From: Candidatus Nanopelagicaceae bacterium
Lineage (GTDB): Bacteria; Actinomycetota; Actinomycetes; Nanopelagicales; Nanopelagicaceae
Length of the DNA: 42,406 nt
NCBI GenBank assembly: GCA_018883345.1
Contig: VEQG01000011.1
Coordinates: 1 to 42,406, forward strand
Reading direction: 5' to 3'
Position 1 is the stretch's first letter. Each line of letters begins with the position of its first letter. The notes below the pieces were generated by a model. The model had not been told where the DNA came from and made no database searches. It saw nothing but the letters and a program-made list of their open reading frames with translations. The position numbers were made by a program, and so were the translations under genes. This document shows positions 18,418-28,542 of this stretch, piece by piece.

Positions 18418-20091
18418 TTAGTCGCAGACTGCACCTTTGGAGGCGCTACCTACTAGTTTCGAATACTTATGAAGTACCCCTGAGGTGTACTTATGTGGAA
18501 TTGGTGCGAAATCTTTACGACGATCAGCCAATTCCTTCTCGTCTACCAATAAATCTAATGTGCGATTGATGGTGTCAATTTTGATGCGATCGCCATTTCT
18601 AACCAAAGCAATTGGTCCACCGTCAACTGCTTCAGGTGCAACGTGACCTACGCAAAGACCGGTAGTGCCGCCAGAGAATCTGCCATCAGTTAGAAGTAGA
18701 ACTGACTTTCCTAAACCCGCTCCCTTGATTGCACCTGTAATCATCAACATTTCGCGCATGCCAGGACCGCCCTTAGGACCTTCGTAACGAATTACAACTA
18801 CATCGCCTGCTTGAATGTTTCCATTTTCAAGCGCTTCCATTGCTTGCCATTCACGTTCGAAAACTTTTGCAGGGCCTTCAAATACATCAACACCGATTCC
18901 GGCAGTTTTACAAACTGCCCCTTCTGGTGCAAGTGAGCCGCCAAGAATCGTAATTCCAACCGCAGTCGATAATGGTTTAGATGTTGCGTGCAAAATATCG
19001 CCATCAGGTAGCGGTGGGTTAATTTCCGCTAAGTTCTCGGCCATGGTTTTGCCGGTTACAGTCAAAGTGTCGCCATGTAAGTAGCCCGCATCTAAAAGCG
19101 CACGAAGTACCACTGGGATTCCGCCAACTTTATCGACATCACTCATTACATATTTACCGAACGGTTTTAGATCTCCGAGCAATGGCACCTTAGAACCAAT
19201 ACGATGAAAATCATCTAGCGATAAATCAACTCTTGCTTCATGAGCAATTGCTAATAAATGAAGCACAGCATTTGTTGAACCACCAAGTGCCATTACCGCA
19301 GTGATTGCATTTTCAAATGCGCGCTTTGTCAAAATGTCACGTGTAGTAATTCCTTGTTTGATCAAATTAATTACCGCAGCGCCAGCTTCTGCTGCATATC
19401 GATCACGTCGACGATCTACTGCTGGAGGTGCGGCAGAGCCAGGTAATGAAAGTCCAATTGCTTCACCGACAGTTGCCATAGTGTTCGCGGTGTACATACC
19501 GCCGCATGCGCCTTCGCCAGGGCAAATTGCGCGTTCGATTTTGTCCACTTCTGCTTCAGAAATTAAACCGCGGGCGCAAGCACCTACCGCTTCAAAGGCA
19601 TCGATAATTGTCACGTCTTTGCCATCAACATTTCCTGGCAATGTTGATCCGGCATAAACGAATACAGATGAAACATCAATACGCGCTGCGGCCATCATCA
19701 TGCCTGGTAATGATTTATCGCAACCAGCAAATGTAACCATTCCATCTAGTCGTTCGGCTTGCATGACGGTTTCGACAGAATCAGCGATAACTTCTCTTGA
19801 AACTAATGAGAAGTGCATGCCCTCATGTCCCATCGAAATTCCATCAGAGACTGAGATGGTTCCGAATTGCATTGGGAAACCGCCGGCATCAATTACGCCT
19901 TGACGCGCTGCTTTAGCTAAGCGGTCTAAAGAGAGATTACATGGAGTGATCTCGTTCCAAGATGATGCGATACCAATTTGTGGCTTTTTAAAATCTTCAT
20001 CTTTCATGCCAACTGCACGGAGCATGCCTCGAGCGGCTGCGCGTTCTAATCCATCTGTTACTAAGCCAGAGCGTGGTTTCATGTTGGACAT
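18418..20091 (-). CDS. ilvD: Dihydroxy-acid dehydratase
   Basis: IlvD dehydrates 2,3-dihydroxyisovalerate and 2,3-dihydroxy-3-methylvalerate to the 2-keto acids. The protein is 557 aa from the ATG at 20091. Three cysteines in the positions used for the [2Fe-2S]-type enzyme are present: in the motifs [19 protein letters not shown] and [15 protein letters not shown]. Two earlier or later ATGs exist (20103, 20082). I favour 20091 because TATGAT ends exactly 7 bases before it and no Shine-Dalgarno site is visible; the 20103 ATG would lie inside that hexamer. It is transcribed separately from ilvB, which has its own leader, and divergently from the MFS gene. Confidence 0.94.
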   Translation of the reverse strand: MSNMKPRSGLVTDGLERAAARGMLRAVGMKDEDFKKPQIGIASSWNEITPCNLSLDRLAKAARQGVIDAGGFPMQFGTISVSDGISMGHEGMHFSLVSREVIADSVETVMQAERLDGMVTFAGCDKSLPGMMMAAARIDVSSVFVYAGSTLPGNVDGKDVTIIDAFEAVGACARGLISEAEVDKIERAICPGEGACGGMYTANTMATVGEAIGLSLPGSAAPPAVDRRRDRYAAEAGAAVINLIKQGITTRDILTKRAFENAITAVMALGGSTNAVLHLLAIAHEARVDLSLDDFHRIGSKVPLLGDLKPFGKYVMSDVDKVGGIPVVLRALLDAGYLHGDTLTVTGKTMAENLAEINPPLPDGDILHATSKPLSTAVGITILGGSLAPEGAVCKTAGIGVDVFEGPAKVFEREWQAMEALENGNIQAGDVVVIRYEGPKGGPGMREMLMITGAIKGAGLGKSVLLLTDGRFSGGTTGLCVGHVAPEAVDGGPIALVRNGDRIKIDTINRTLDLLVDEKELADRRKDFAPIPHKYTSGVLHKYSKLVGSASKGAVCD

Positions 20092-20098
20092 AGCGCAA

Positions 20099-20104
20099 AT
20101 CATA
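20099..20104 (-). promoter_or_regulatory. Putative -10 hexamer for leaderless ilvD mRNA
   Basis: TATGAT matches five of six -10 consensus bases and is followed by 7 bases and the ATG at 20091. Expected transcription start is at the start codon. No clear -35 box is present. Confidence 0.5.
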
Positions 20105-20121
20105 TTCGCAAAAGCGCCCTA

Positions 20122-20151
20122 TTGAAAGTCTCCCCTGCATTCTCAGATAAC
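20122..20151 (+). promoter_or_regulatory. Putative promoter of the MFS exporter gene
   Basis: TTGAAA (20122-20127), an 18-base spacer and GATAAC (20146-20151) make a recognisable sigma70-type promoter on the plus strand. It lies about 40 bases before the TTG start and within the 99-base gap shared with the divergent ilvD promoter. Confidence 0.5.
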
Positions 20152-20190
20152 GTTAGCCAGTAAAAATCACCTAAAAATCGGAGATAAATT

Positions 20191-21651
20191 TTGAAGATCG
20201 TTGCGCCTGAAATTATTTTTAAGGACCGTTGGAGAACCCTATTTGTTGTTGCCATATCGCAACTGATGGTGGTTTTGGATTCATCAATCGTAAATATTGC
20301 AATTCCGAGTGCGAAAGCAGATTTAGGAATTACAGATGCTAATCAGCAGTGGGTTATTACTGCATATACATTGGCATTCGGTTCATTACTTTTACTTGGT
20401 GGTCGAATTGGTGACTTCGTCGGCCGTAAGAAAGTTTTCATTATTGGCCTAGTTGGCTTTGCAGCGGCTTCAGCACTTGGCGGAATTGCATCAACACAAG
20501 GTTTGTTATTTGCTTCTCGCGCACTGCAAGGAGTTTTTGGCGCACTACTTGCGCCAGCTGCTCTCTCAATTATCAGCGTAACTTTCACCATTCCATCTGA
20601 ACGTGCAAAAGCTTTCGGTGTAGTCGGCGCAATTTCTGGCGGTGGCGCAGCAATTGGTTTGATTCTTGGTGGAACCCTCACCGAATACTTCTCATGGCGT
20701 TGGTGCTTGGGTGTAAATACCCCGATTGCAATAGTGGCTGGAATCCTGGCTGCAAAGTTTGTTCATGAATCACATGCTGAAGGTGATCGCAGCTATGACA
20801 TTCCTGGTGTTATCACCGCAACCGCTGGTTTATTTGCCCTTACTTATGGATTTAATAATGCTGCAACTCATGGCTGGAGCAATTCAGGCACGATTGCATT
20901 TTTAGTTTCGGCATTACTACTTTTAACAATTTTCGTCCTCATCGAAAGAAAAGTTAAGAATCCATTGATGCCGCTTCGCGTAGTTTCAGAGCGAAATCGT
21001 GGTGGTTCTTACTTAGGTTCACTAGTTGTAGGCGCTGGTCTATTCTCAATGTTCCTATTCCTTGGACTTTATTTACAAGTAATTCTTGGTTATAGCCCGC
21101 TGAAATCTGGTTTCGCTTTCTTGCCATTCACTGCAGGCATCATCGTTTTCGCTGGCATTGCTTCGCAACTATTGCCTAAATTTGGTCCTAAACCGCTGAT
21201 GGTTCCGGGTCTTTTGGCGGCTGCGGCGGGTTTGCTTTTACTCACACGCATCACTCCAGAAACTTCTTATGTGACGCATGTTTTGCCATCACTGCTGATT
21301 ATGTCTAGTGGTATGGCATTGGTATTTATTCCATTAACTTCAACTTCGCTCCATGCAGTAAGTAACCACGACACTGGTGTGGCAAGTGCGATGGTGAATA
21401 CCAGCCAGCAAATTGGTGGATCACTTGGCACTGCATTGCTAAATACAATTTCAGCAACCGCCGCTACTAACTTTGCTGCTGCGAATACTTCGTTAGGACA
21501 GATGGTTCAACCATTTGCATTAACGCATGGTTTCACAACTGCATTTAAATTTAGTGCAGCGCTTTTAGCTATAGGCGCAGTGGTGCTTTATCTATTTATT
21601 AACGTCGGCAAGGAATCACTAGTTGAAACTGAAGGCGTAATAGCTCACTAA
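20191..21651 (+). CDS. MFS transporter, DHA2 (EmrB/QacA) family, 14-TM type
   Basis: This 486-residue integral membrane protein is a proton-driven drug/metabolite exporter candidate. Visible family features are LDSSIVNIAIPSAKADLG in TM1, the loop motif GGRIGDFVGRKKVF between TM2 and TM3, the antiporter motif C-like region GGGAAIGLILGGTLTEYFSWRW, and about 14 hydrophobic segments. The start is TTG at 20191, preceded by CGGAG about eight bases upstream. It is one of two plus-strand genes in the window and lies between divergent ilvD and convergent gatB, ten bases from the latter. Substrate is unknown; there is no adjacent regulator gene. Confidence 0.88.
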   Translation: MKIVAPEIIFKDRWRTLFVVAISQLMVVLDSSIVNIAIPSAKADLGITDANQQWVITAYTLAFGSLLLLGGRIGDFVGRKKVFIIGLVGFAAASALGGIASTQGLLFASRALQGVFGALLAPAALSIISVTFTIPSERAKAFGVVGAISGGGAAIGLILGGTLTEYFSWRWCLGVNTPIAIVAGILAAKFVHESHAEGDRSYDIPGVITATAGLFALTYGFNNAATHGWSNSGTIAFLVSALLLLTIFVLIERKVKNPLMPLRVVSERNRGGSYLGSLVVGAGLFSMFLFLGLYLQVILGYSPLKSGFAFLPFTAGIIVFAGIASQLLPKFGPKPLMVPGLLAAAAGLLLLTRITPETSYVTHVLPSLLIMSSGMALVFIPLTSTSLHAVSNHDTGVASAMVNTSQQIGGSLGTALLNTISATAATNFAAANTSLGQMVQPFALTHGFTTAFKFSAALLAIGAVVLYLFINVGKESLVETEGVIAH

Positions 21652-21661
21652 GTAAGCTGAT

Positions 21662-23158
21662 TTAAGCTTGACCTAGATGGCCAAGTAGAAGCTCGCGAAC
21701 CTTTGCGGCATCTGCTTGGCCTTTAGTTTCTTTCATGACTGCACCAATCAAAGCTCCGGCGGCAGGTAAATGTCCGCCGCGAACCTTCTCAGCAACATCT
21801 GGCATTGCAGCACAAACTTTTTCAATTGCTGCAAGTAAGGCTCCGTCATCACTTACGACTTTGAATCCCCGCTTAGCAATTACATCCGCAGGAGTTCCCT
21901 CACCATTAATGACACCTTCGACAACTTGTCTTGCCAATTTATCGGTTAGTTCACCTTTTTGAATCAACTCAACAATTTCAGCTACATCTTTTGGAGAAAT
22001 TGAAAGTTCTTCAACTGCCAGCTCTTTTTCGTTTGCAATACGAGAAATTTCGCCAAGCCACCATCCACGAGCTTTAGTTGGATCTGCGCCCAGGTTTACC
22101 GTCGCTTCTACAGTTCCAAGCAAATCAGCATTGATCATTGCTGCCATCTCTTTGTCAGGAACTGACCAAGCTTCCTGTAAGCGTTTGCGATGTGCCGAAG
22201 GCTTTTCTGGCAGTGATTTGCGTAGCGCTTCAATCCATTCAGCACTTGGCGCAACTGGCACCAAGTCGGGATCTTGGAAATAACGATAATCCTCAGCTTG
22301 CTCTTTTGAGCGACCACTTCTGGTAGTGCCAGTATCTTCTTGGAAGTGGCGGGTCTCCTGTTTAACTTTTTCGCCTTTTTCTAACAGTTCTGCATGGCGA
22401 ATCATCTCTCCGCGAATGGCTCTTTCGACTGAACGAAGTGAGTTAACGTTCTTGGTTTCTGAACGAGTACCTAAAGTATCCGAACCAATTAATCGCAATG
22501 AAACATTGGCATCACAACGAAGTGACCCTTGTTCCATCTTCACATCGGAAACTCCGATACTTCGCAAGATATCGCGAAGTTCTGCCACATATGCCTTGGC
22601 AACTTCTGGGCCATATTTTCCGGTACCAGGGATAATTTTGGTGACAATTTCGATTAGTGGAATGCCGGCACGGTTGTAATCAAGCAACGAATAATCCGCT
22701 CCATGAATGCGACCAGTAGCGCCACCCATATGTAAAGACTTGCCAGTGTCCTCTTCCATGTGAACGCGTTCGATTTCAATTCGAAATGACTTAGGACCTT
22801 CTTCAGTTTCGATTTCAACATCTAAATACCCATCGAAGCAGATCGGCTCATCATATTGAGAGGTCTGATAATTCTTAGGCATATCAGGATAGAAATAATT
22901 CTTGCGCGCAAAGCGGCTAAATGGCGCAACTTTGCAATTAAGTGCTAAACCAATCTTGATAGCTGATTCAATTGCGGTTTCGTTGACTACCGGAAGAGAT
23001 CCCGGAAGTCCTAAACAAACTGGGCAGGTTTGGGTATTTGGTTCGGCGCCAAAGACCGTTGCACAGCCGCAAAACATCTTTGAATTTGTATTTAACTCAA
23101 CGTGAACTTCTAAACCCATAACTGGTTCATATTTAGCAATTACCTGCTCGTAATTCAC
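21662..23158 (-). CDS. gatB: Asp-tRNA(Asn)/Glu-tRNA(Gln) amidotransferase subunit B
   Basis: GatB (498 aa) binds the mischarged tRNA and activates its carboxylate with ATP, receiving ammonia from GatA. Conserved features are [16 protein letters not shown] at the N-terminus, [29 protein letters not shown] and a C-terminal GatB/YqeY helical domain with the tail KVRELL. The start is GTG at 23158: AGGAGG lies six bases upstream and GTGA overlaps the gatA stop. A longer in-frame reading to 23206 adds 16 unconserved residues and would lie inside gatA. Confidence 0.96.
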   Translation of the reverse strand: MNYEQVIAKYEPVMGLEVHVELNTNSKMFCGCATVFGAEPNTQTCPVCLGLPGSLPVVNETAIESAIKIGLALNCKVAPFSRFARKNYFYPDMPKNYQTSQYDEPICFDGYLDVEIETEEGPKSFRIEIERVHMEEDTGKSLHMGGATGRIHGADYSLLDYNRAGIPLIEIVTKIIPGTGKYGPEVAKAYVAELRDILRSIGVSDVKMEQGSLRCDANVSLRLIGSDTLGTRSETKNVNSLRSVERAIRGEMIRHAELLEKGEKVKQETRHFQEDTGTTRSGRSKEQAEDYRYFQDPDLVPVAPSAEWIEALRKSLPEKPSAHRKRLQEAWSVPDKEMAAMINADLLGTVEATVNLGADPTKARGWWLGEISRIANEKELAVEELSISPKDVAEIVELIQKGELTDKLARQVVEGVINGEGTPADVIAKRGFKVVSDDGALLAAIEKVCAAMPDVAEKVRGGHLPAAGALIGAVMKETKGQADAAKVRELLLGHLGQA

Positions 23159-24642
23159 TTTGAACCTCCTAGCGCTGGTGCCTTTGCCAGTAATGGCGCA
23201 CCCCACTTAGAAAGAAGCGCTGCTTCAAGTGCCGCACCTACGTTATATAGACGCTGATCTTCCATTGCAGGCGCCATAATTTGGAAACCTGTTGGCAAGT
23301 TATCTTCATCTGCAAGACCTGAAGGCAATGACATGCCACAAATACCAGCTAAGTTAACTGGAATTGTAGCCACGTCATTTAAATACATTGCAAGTGGATC
23401 ATTACTCTTTTCACCAATCTTGAATGCGGTAGTTGGCGCAGTAGGTGAAACTAAAACATCAACGCCGGCAAAAGCTTTTGCATAATCTTGCATGATTAGA
23501 GTGCGAACTTTCTGTGCACTTCCGTAATATGCATCGTAATATCCGCTCGAGAGCGCATATGTTCCAAGAATGATGCGACGTTTAACTTCGCGACCGAATC
23601 CAGCTTCACGAGTAGCGCTCATTACTGCTTCCGCATCGCCTGCTCCGACACGCAATCCGTAGCGCATTGCATCAAAGCGAGCTAAATTCGAAGAGCACTC
23701 TGAAGGAGCAATCAAATAATAAGCGGCGAGAGCGTACTCAAATGATGGGCAGGAGACTTCGACAATTTCGGCACCTAATGAAGAGAGCAGCTCAATTGAT
23801 TCATTAAAGCGATTAAGAACGCCCTTTTGATATCCATCGCCTTGCAGCTCTTTGATAACACCAATTTTCAAACCTTTAACATCGGCACGTTTGGCCGCAT
23901 CAACAACTTTAGGAGTTGGTGCATTGATTGATGTTGAATCTTTTGGATCATGCCCTGCTATTGCTTCATGAAGAAGTGCCGCATCTAAAACAGTTCGCGC
24001 ACAAGGTCCGCCTTGATCTAAAGACGAAGAGAATGCGATCATTCCATAACGAGAAACTGCGCCATATGTTGGCTTAACTCCCACGGTGCCGGTAACTGCT
24101 GCAGGTTGGCGAATAGATCCGCCGGTATCAGTACCAAGTGCAAGTGGTGCTTCAAAAGCTGCAAGTGATGCTGAGGATCCACCGCCAGAGCCACCTGGAA
24201 TTCGAGTTAAATCCCAAGGGTTATGAGTTGGGTGGTAAGCAGAATTTTCAGTTGATGAACCCATCGCAAATTCATCCATATTGGTTTTACCCAAAATAAC
24301 AATGCCGTTTTTCTTTAAATTTGCAGTTACGGTCGCATCATAAGGCGGACGCCAACCTTCCAAAATCTTAGAACCCGCAGTGGTTGGTACACCTTTTTGT
24401 GTAAAAATATCTTTCAAGGCAACTGGGACACCTGCAAGCGGTGCAAGCGATTCACCTTTTGCTCGAGCATCATCTACTGCCTTCGCTTGTGAAAGTGCGC
24501 CATCTTTATCAAGATATAAGAATGCTTTAACTTGAGTATCGACTTCTGCAATTCGATCAAAATGTGCATTAACCAGTTCAACTGATGAAATCTCTTTTGC
24601 TGCTAACGCGGCAGCCATTTCAGATGCGTTCTTACGAATCAT
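23155..24642 (-). CDS. gatA: Asp-tRNA(Asn)/Glu-tRNA(Gln) amidotransferase subunit A
   Basis: GatA (495 aa) is the amidase subunit that hydrolyses glutamine and channels ammonia to GatB. The Ser-cisSer-Lys catalytic triad is visible: Lys77 in VALKDIF, the cis-serine near Ser152 in [11 protein letters not shown], and the nucleophile Ser176 in [10 protein letters not shown]. Start ATG overlaps the gatC stop as ATGA, and the stop overlaps gatB as GTGA, so the three subunits are made in a coupled series. Confidence 0.96.
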   Translation of the reverse strand: MIRKNASEMAAALAAKEISSVELVNAHFDRIAEVDTQVKAFLYLDKDGALSQAKAVDDARAKGESLAPLAGVPVALKDIFTQKGVPTTAGSKILEGWRPPYDATVTANLKKNGIVILGKTNMDEFAMGSSTENSAYHPTHNPWDLTRIPGGSGGGSSASLAAFEAPLALGTDTGGSIRQPAAVTGTVGVKPTYGAVSRYGMIAFSSSLDQGGPCARTVLDAALLHEAIAGHDPKDSTSINAPTPKVVDAAKRADVKGLKIGVIKELQGDGYQKGVLNRFNESIELLSSLGAEIVEVSCPSFEYALAAYYLIAPSECSSNLARFDAMRYGLRVGAGDAEAVMSATREAGFGREVKRRIILGTYALSSGYYDAYYGSAQKVRTLIMQDYAKAFAGVDVLVSPTAPTTAFKIGEKSNDPLAMYLNDVATIPVNLAGICGMSLPSGLADEDNLPTGFQIMAPAMEDQRLYNVGAALEAALLSKWGAPLLAKAPALGGSK

Positions 24643-24935
24643 TCTTCACCCAAAATCTGTGGCACGCGGAATCGTTGCTCTTCTTGAGCTGGCGCCCCGC
24701 TTAGTGATTCTTCGGGAGTTAGTGATGGAATTACTACATCTGGTCTGGTTACGTTATTGATCGGTAGCGGATGAGATGTCGGTTGGACATCTGCAAGAGG
24801 TGCTCCTTGAATGCGATCAACGGCGCCCAAAATAACTGCGAATTCAGATGAGAGTGCATCGAGTTCGGCATCAGTCATTTCGATGCGCGCAAGCTTTGCT
24901 AATTTGGCAACTTCTGCGCGAGAAAGGCTGGACAT
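24639..24935 (-). CDS. gatC: Asp-tRNA(Asn)/Glu-tRNA(Gln) amidotransferase subunit C
   Basis: GatC (98 aa) is the small strap that stabilises the GatA-GatB pair. The sequence [21 protein letters not shown], the central [18 protein letters not shown] and the C-terminal [10 protein letters not shown] are typical. The frame is open well upstream to 25136, but that part lies within proA in another frame and has no GatC similarity. The start ATG at 24935 gives the normal length. No Shine-Dalgarno site is present; a TAGAAT hexamer ends 7 bases before the ATG. Confidence 0.93.
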   Translation of the reverse strand: MSSLSRAEVAKLAKLARIEMTDAELDALSSEFAVILGAVDRIQGAPLADVQPTSHPLPINNVTRPDVVIPSLTPEESLSGAPAQEEQRFRVPQILGEE

Positions 24936-24942
24936 GCGCTGA

Positions 24943-24948
24943 ATTCTA
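24943..24948 (-). promoter_or_regulatory. Putative -10 hexamer for leaderless gatC mRNA
   Basis: TAGAAT matches five of six -10 consensus bases and is followed by 7 bases and the gatC ATG at 24935. It lies in the 26-base gap after the proA stop. No clear -35 box. Confidence 0.5.
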
Positions 24949-24961
24949 ATTAAATAAGGAG

Positions 24962-26230
24962 TTAGGCGCGAATTTGGCCATCGCCAGTGACAACCCAAGT
25001 GGTGGTAGTCATCTGTTCTAAGCCCATTGGGCCGCGAGCATGTAATTTTTGATTTGAAATACCAATTTCTGCGCCAAATCCCATCTGTTCTCCATCGGTA
25101 AAGCGCGTTGATGCGTTGATCATTACCGCAGCGCAATCAGATAGTTTGACGAATTTTTCTGCAGTTTCTTTATTTTCAGTAACAATTGATTCAGTGTGAT
25201 TGGTGCCGTATTTTGCGATGTGCGCAGATGCTTCCTCAACAGAATCGACTACTCCAACATTCATTTCTAGTACACCGTATTCGGTAGCCCAATCTGCGGC
25301 GGTTGCAGCTTGGGCGCGAATACCAAGCAACTCAGCAGCTTTGGCCGCTTCGGCATCTGCGTGCAGTACCACACCAGATTCATTCAACGCTTTAAGTGCC
25401 ATTGGCAAAAATTCTGCTGAGATCTCTCGGTGAACCAAAAGAGTTTCTGCCGCATTGCAAACGGAAGGTCTATGTGTTTTAGAATTTATCAAAATTGGTA
25501 TTGCTTTAACTAAGTCTGCATCTTTATCAACGTAGACGTGGCAAACCCCTGCCCCAGTTTCAATGGTTGGGACTGTAGCTTCATCAACCACCATGCGAAT
25601 TAGATTGGCTGAGCCACGAGGAATCACTAAATCAACATGGCCACGAGCTTTAAGTAGAGCTGTTGTTGTAGATCTGTCATTGGACGGAATTAATTGAATA
25701 ACATCTGGTGAGATCTTTGTCTTTGACAGTGCATCTCGCATAACTTTGACCAATATTTGATTACTACTCTCGGCAGATGATGAGCCGCGAAGAAGCGCAG
25801 CATTCCCACTCATTAATAAAATTACTGCGGCGTCAACCGTCACATTTGGACGCGCTTCATAAACCATACCAATTACGCCAAATGGCACAGATATTTGGCG
25901 AAGGTGTAATCCATTTGGCAAAGTCCGCTCGCGAAGTGTTTGTCCTAATGGATCAGGCAGCGCCGCTACTTGGCGCGCGCCATTTGCGATTCCTTTAATG
26001 CGAGCCTCGTTTAAAAGGAGTCGATCTAATAATTGGCTATTTAGGCCATCGCGCTTGCCGCGCTCCATATCTGATTGATTGGCTTCTTGAATTTCAAAGG
26101 TTCTGGCTTCAATTTCATCAGCAATTGTGTTGAGCGCAGCGGCACGTTCGGCGCCACTTGCTACCGTTAAAGTGCGGGCAGCAATTCGAGCCTGATCGGC
26201 AAGTTGATTAACTAAAGCCTGCGCATCCAT
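24962..26230 (-). CDS. proA: Gamma-glutamyl phosphate reductase
   Basis: ProA (422 aa) reduces gamma-glutamyl phosphate to glutamate semialdehyde with NADPH in proline synthesis. It is an ALDH-fold enzyme with the catalytic cysteine in RPSVCNAAETLL and the conserved segments VPFGVIGMVYEARPNVT, VIPRGSANLI and SIVTENKETAEKF. Two starts are possible. The ATG at 26230 is preferred because TAAGAT ends exactly 7 bases upstream and MDAQALVNQLA resembles family N-termini. The ATG at 26251 would add seven residues. It is separated from proB by an oppositely oriented gene. Confidence 0.95.
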   Translation of the reverse strand: MDAQALVNQLADQARIAARTLTVASGAERAAALNTIADEIEARTFEIQEANQSDMERGKRDGLNSQLLDRLLLNEARIKGIANGARQVAALPDPLGQTLRERTLPNGLHLRQISVPFGVIGMVYEARPNVTVDAAVILLMSGNAALLRGSSSAESSNQILVKVMRDALSKTKISPDVIQLIPSNDRSTTTALLKARGHVDLVIPRGSANLIRMVVDEATVPTIETGAGVCHVYVDKDADLVKAIPILINSKTHRPSVCNAAETLLVHREISAEFLPMALKALNESGVVLHADAEAAKAAELLGIRAQAATAADWATEYGVLEMNVGVVDSVEEASAHIAKYGTNHTESIVTENKETAEKFVKLSDCAAVMINASTRFTDGEQMGFGAEIGISNQKLHARGPMGLEQMTTTTWVVTGDGQIRA

Positions 26231-26237
26231 GACGATA

Positions 26238-26243
26238 ATCTTA
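26238..26243 (-). promoter_or_regulatory. Putative -10 hexamer for leaderless proA mRNA
   Basis: TAAGAT is followed by 7 bases and the ATG at 26230, with no Shine-Dalgarno site. It lies 8 bases from the putative -10 of the divergent gene, so the two promoters must interleave. Confidence 0.45.
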
Positions 26244-26251
26244 CTTGGCAT

Positions 26252-26257
26252 TACCCT
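26252..26257 (+). promoter_or_regulatory. Putative -10 hexamer for leaderless serine hydrolase mRNA
   Basis: TACCCT is followed by 6 bases and the GTG at 26264. No Shine-Dalgarno site precedes the GTG. CCTAAT at 26255-26260 is an alternative but would leave only three bases. Evidence is the hexamer and spacing alone. Confidence 0.3.
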
Positions 26258-26263
26258 AATCGC

Positions 26264-27421
26264 GTGTTCAAATTTCTAAAGCGCATCGTCGCCATTTTGT
26301 TGATTATTTACATAGCCCTTTTCGGTTTAACAAAGGCTATTAGGTACCCAGAACCGATTGCCGCAATCAAATTGGGATTGGCGCCTGCTTCGAAGACACC
26401 TGACTTGATGCCAGGTCACATTATTGAACCTGCAGATACGCGAATTGCATGGGCAACTGGATCGGCCAATTTACCTAAGAGTGTTAATTATGGTGGTTCG
26501 GTAATTGCACTCGATAAATTTATTGAAGATACCGAGACTAATGCTTTTCTTGTTATCAAAGATGGAAAGTTAGTTTTTGAAAAGTATTACAACGGCAAGA
26601 ATAAAGACACCCTCCTGCCAACTTACTCCGTTGCGAAGACACTTACCTCAATAATGATTGGCCAGTTAATTAGCGCGGGTAAATTAAAAGAGAGTGATAC
26701 TTTTGTAAGCATATTGCCCGAATATAAAGCAGGTACTGATTTTGATTTAGTGACAATTAGAGATTTATTAGACATGAACTCTGGAATTGGTGTGAGTGAT
26801 AATTACCCAACCGGACCTTCAGGTTGGGGTGTGGCCATCGCCCAGATGTACGCCTCTACTGATCTTTATTGGTGGTTGCATCACAACCAGAAGATGTGGG
26901 AGAAACCAGGAACTAAACCAGAGTATCGAAGCATAAATACTCAATTACTTGGCATGGTGATTGCCAAGTTAACTGGCGGAACTGTTTCTGATTATTTCCA
27001 AAAGAATGTTTGGCAACCAATTGGCGCTCAAAACCAAGCCAAATGGAATGTAGATCATGTCGGTGGAATCGAGAAAACCTTCTGTTGCTTTAATGCGACC
27101 GCAAGAGATTTTGCCCGCGTTGGACAATTGTTTGTGAATAATGGGGCTGCGAATATCGGCGGCGGTTCAGTGATAAGTGCAAGTTACTTAAAGAGAATGT
27201 CTACACCCGTAGTTACTTTGGATTACAACTGGGGTTATTCGGCACAAACTTGGCATCCATTCCCTGATTCAATCTTGTTGCTCGGACTTCACGGTCAATA
27301 CATCTATGTACAGCCAAAAGAGCAAGTAGTGATAGTTAAATTGAGCGATTTGCCAACTTCTGCAGATGGAATATCAGAGAAGATTGTTCCGGTGTTGCAG
27401 CAGATTGCTAGTTCGATCTAA
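26264..27421 (+). CDS. Beta-lactamase-fold serine hydrolase, membrane-anchored
   Basis: This 385-residue protein belongs to the beta-lactamase/PBP-like serine hydrolase group, which includes class C-like enzymes, esterases and 6-aminohexanoate-dimer hydrolases. An N-terminal basic and hydrophobic segment (about residues 4-22) looks like a signal anchor, placing the domain outside the membrane. The catalytic SxxK is Ser122-Val-Ala-Lys125. Tyr221 in EYRSINTQLLG fits the second motif, and His343-Gly344 in GLHGQYIYV replaces the KTG triad, as in NylB-like hydrolases. The adjacent cysteines CC at 274-275 are unusual. Physiological substrate is unknown; a true antibiotic-resistance role is not indicated. 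It lies between proA and proB and converges with proB, leaving two bases. Confidence 0.82.
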   Translation: MFKFLKRIVAILLIIYIALFGLTKAIRYPEPIAAIKLGLAPASKTPDLMPGHIIEPADTRIAWATGSANLPKSVNYGGSVIALDKFIEDTETNAFLVIKDGKLVFEKYYNGKNKDTLLPTYSVAKTLTSIMIGQLISAGKLKESDTFVSILPEYKAGTDFDLVTIRDLLDMNSGIGVSDNYPTGPSGWGVAIAQMYASTDLYWWLHHNQKMWEKPGTKPEYRSINTQLLGMVIAKLTGGTVSDYFQKNVWQPIGAQNQAKWNVDHVGGIEKTFCCFNATARDFARVGQLFVNNGAANIGGGSVISASYLKRMSTPVVTLDYNWGYSAQTWHPFPDSILLLGLHGQYIYVQPKEQVVIVKLSDLPTSADGISEKIVPVLQQIASSI

Positions 27422-27423
27422 TC

Positions 27424-28542
27424 CTAATTGAGGATAACCAAGTCATCACGATGAACTAGTTCGCGTTCGAACTCAGCACCCAATGTTGCTGCCAGCTCTT
27501 TTGTGGAGCGTCCCAACATTTGTGGTATTTCATCGCTTGCAAAGTTAATGATGCCGCGAGCAATGATTTGACCGTGTGGATCTACTAAATCAACGGTCTC
27601 ACCTGCATCAAATGTTCCCTCGACTGCAGTAACACCTGCTGGCAGTAGTGAAACGTTCTTTTCAAGCAATGCTTTAACCGCACCTGAATCCAACACTAGT
27701 TTTCCGCTTGAAACAGAAGCGTGCGCTAGCCAAAGAGCGCGAGCATTGTTTTTGGAATCTTTAGGAAAGAAAAGAGTTCCGCACTCTTCGCCCTTTATTG
27801 ATTTTGCCAAATCTTCTGCGCTCGTTAAAAGCATCGCAGTGCCTGCACTAGTTGCAATTCTGGCAGCTTCAATTTTGGTGACCATTCCGCCACTACCTAC
27901 TCCAGAGCTGCCAGCGCCACCTAATTTGATTTCAGATAAATCAGATAAATCCTTAACTTCTGAAATTTTCTTAGCATTTGTTTCGCTAGGTGGTGCATCA
28001 TAAAGCGCATCAATATCTGAGACTAAGACTAATAAATCTGCTTGAGTTAAGAGCGCTACTAGTGCAGCTAATCGATCGTTGTCTCCGAAGCGAATTTCAG
28101 AAGTTCCGACGGTGTCGTTTTCATTTATAACCGGAACTACGCCAAGTGAGATTAATTTAAATAGCGCACGCTGCGCGTTTGAATAATGAGAACGTCTAAC
28201 CACATCAGTAGTAGTCAATAGAACCTGTGATGCAGTAATGCCGTATCTTGCAAAGCTCTCGGTGTAACGATGAATCAACAGCCCCTGACCGACTGATGCG
28301 GCAGCTTGTTGGGTTGATAAATCCTTAGGGCGCGTCTGCAAACCAAGTGGCGCAAGTCCAGCTGCAATCGCACCTGATGAAACCACTAAAACTTCGGCGC
28401 CACGAGCTCTAGCATCAGCTACTACATCAACTAATCGATCAACTGCGGCTGCGTCTAAACCGCTACCAGCTTTTCCAGTAAGTGAAGAGCTGCCGATTTT
28501 AATAACGATGCGTTTTGCATCTGTAATTAATTTACGACTCAT
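27424..28542 (-). CDS. proB: Glutamate 5-kinase
   Basis: ProB (372 aa) phosphorylates glutamate in the first, proline-inhibited step of proline synthesis. The amino-acid-kinase domain shows [42 protein letters not shown] and [15 protein letters not shown]-terminal PUA domain follows from about residue 275. I choose the ATG at 28542: GAGGAAG lies just upstream, homologs start near MSRKLI, and the longer reading to 28608 lies fully inside obgE. The gene then overlaps the obgE stop by 11 bases. Confidence 0.95.
   Translation of the reverse strand: MSRKLITDAKRIVIKIGSSSLTGKAGSGLDAAAVDRLVDVVADARARGAEVLVVSSGAIAAGLAPLGLQTRPKDLSTQQAAASVGQGLLIHRYTESFARYGITASQVLLTTTDVVRRSHYSNAQRALFKLISLGVVPVINENDTVGTSEIRFGDNDRLAALVALLTQADLLVLVSDIDALYDAPPSETNAKKISEVKDLSDLSEIKLGGAGSSGVGSGGMVTKIEAARIATSAGTAMLLTSAEDLAKSIKGEECGTLFFPKDSKNNARALWLAHASVSSGKLVLDSGAVKALLEKNVSLLPAGVTAVEGTFDAGETVDLVDPHGQIIARGIINFASDEIPQMLGRSTKELAATLGAEFERELVHRDDLVILN

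Noticed and set aside
21654-21669. Bidirectional terminator between the MFS gene and gatB
   Set aside because: Only a 5-bp AAGCT/AGCTT stem is present, with no T-run on either strand.
24936-25136. N-terminal extension of GatC
   Set aside because: The extra residues lie within the 3' end of proA in another frame, show no family similarity, and would make GatC far too long.
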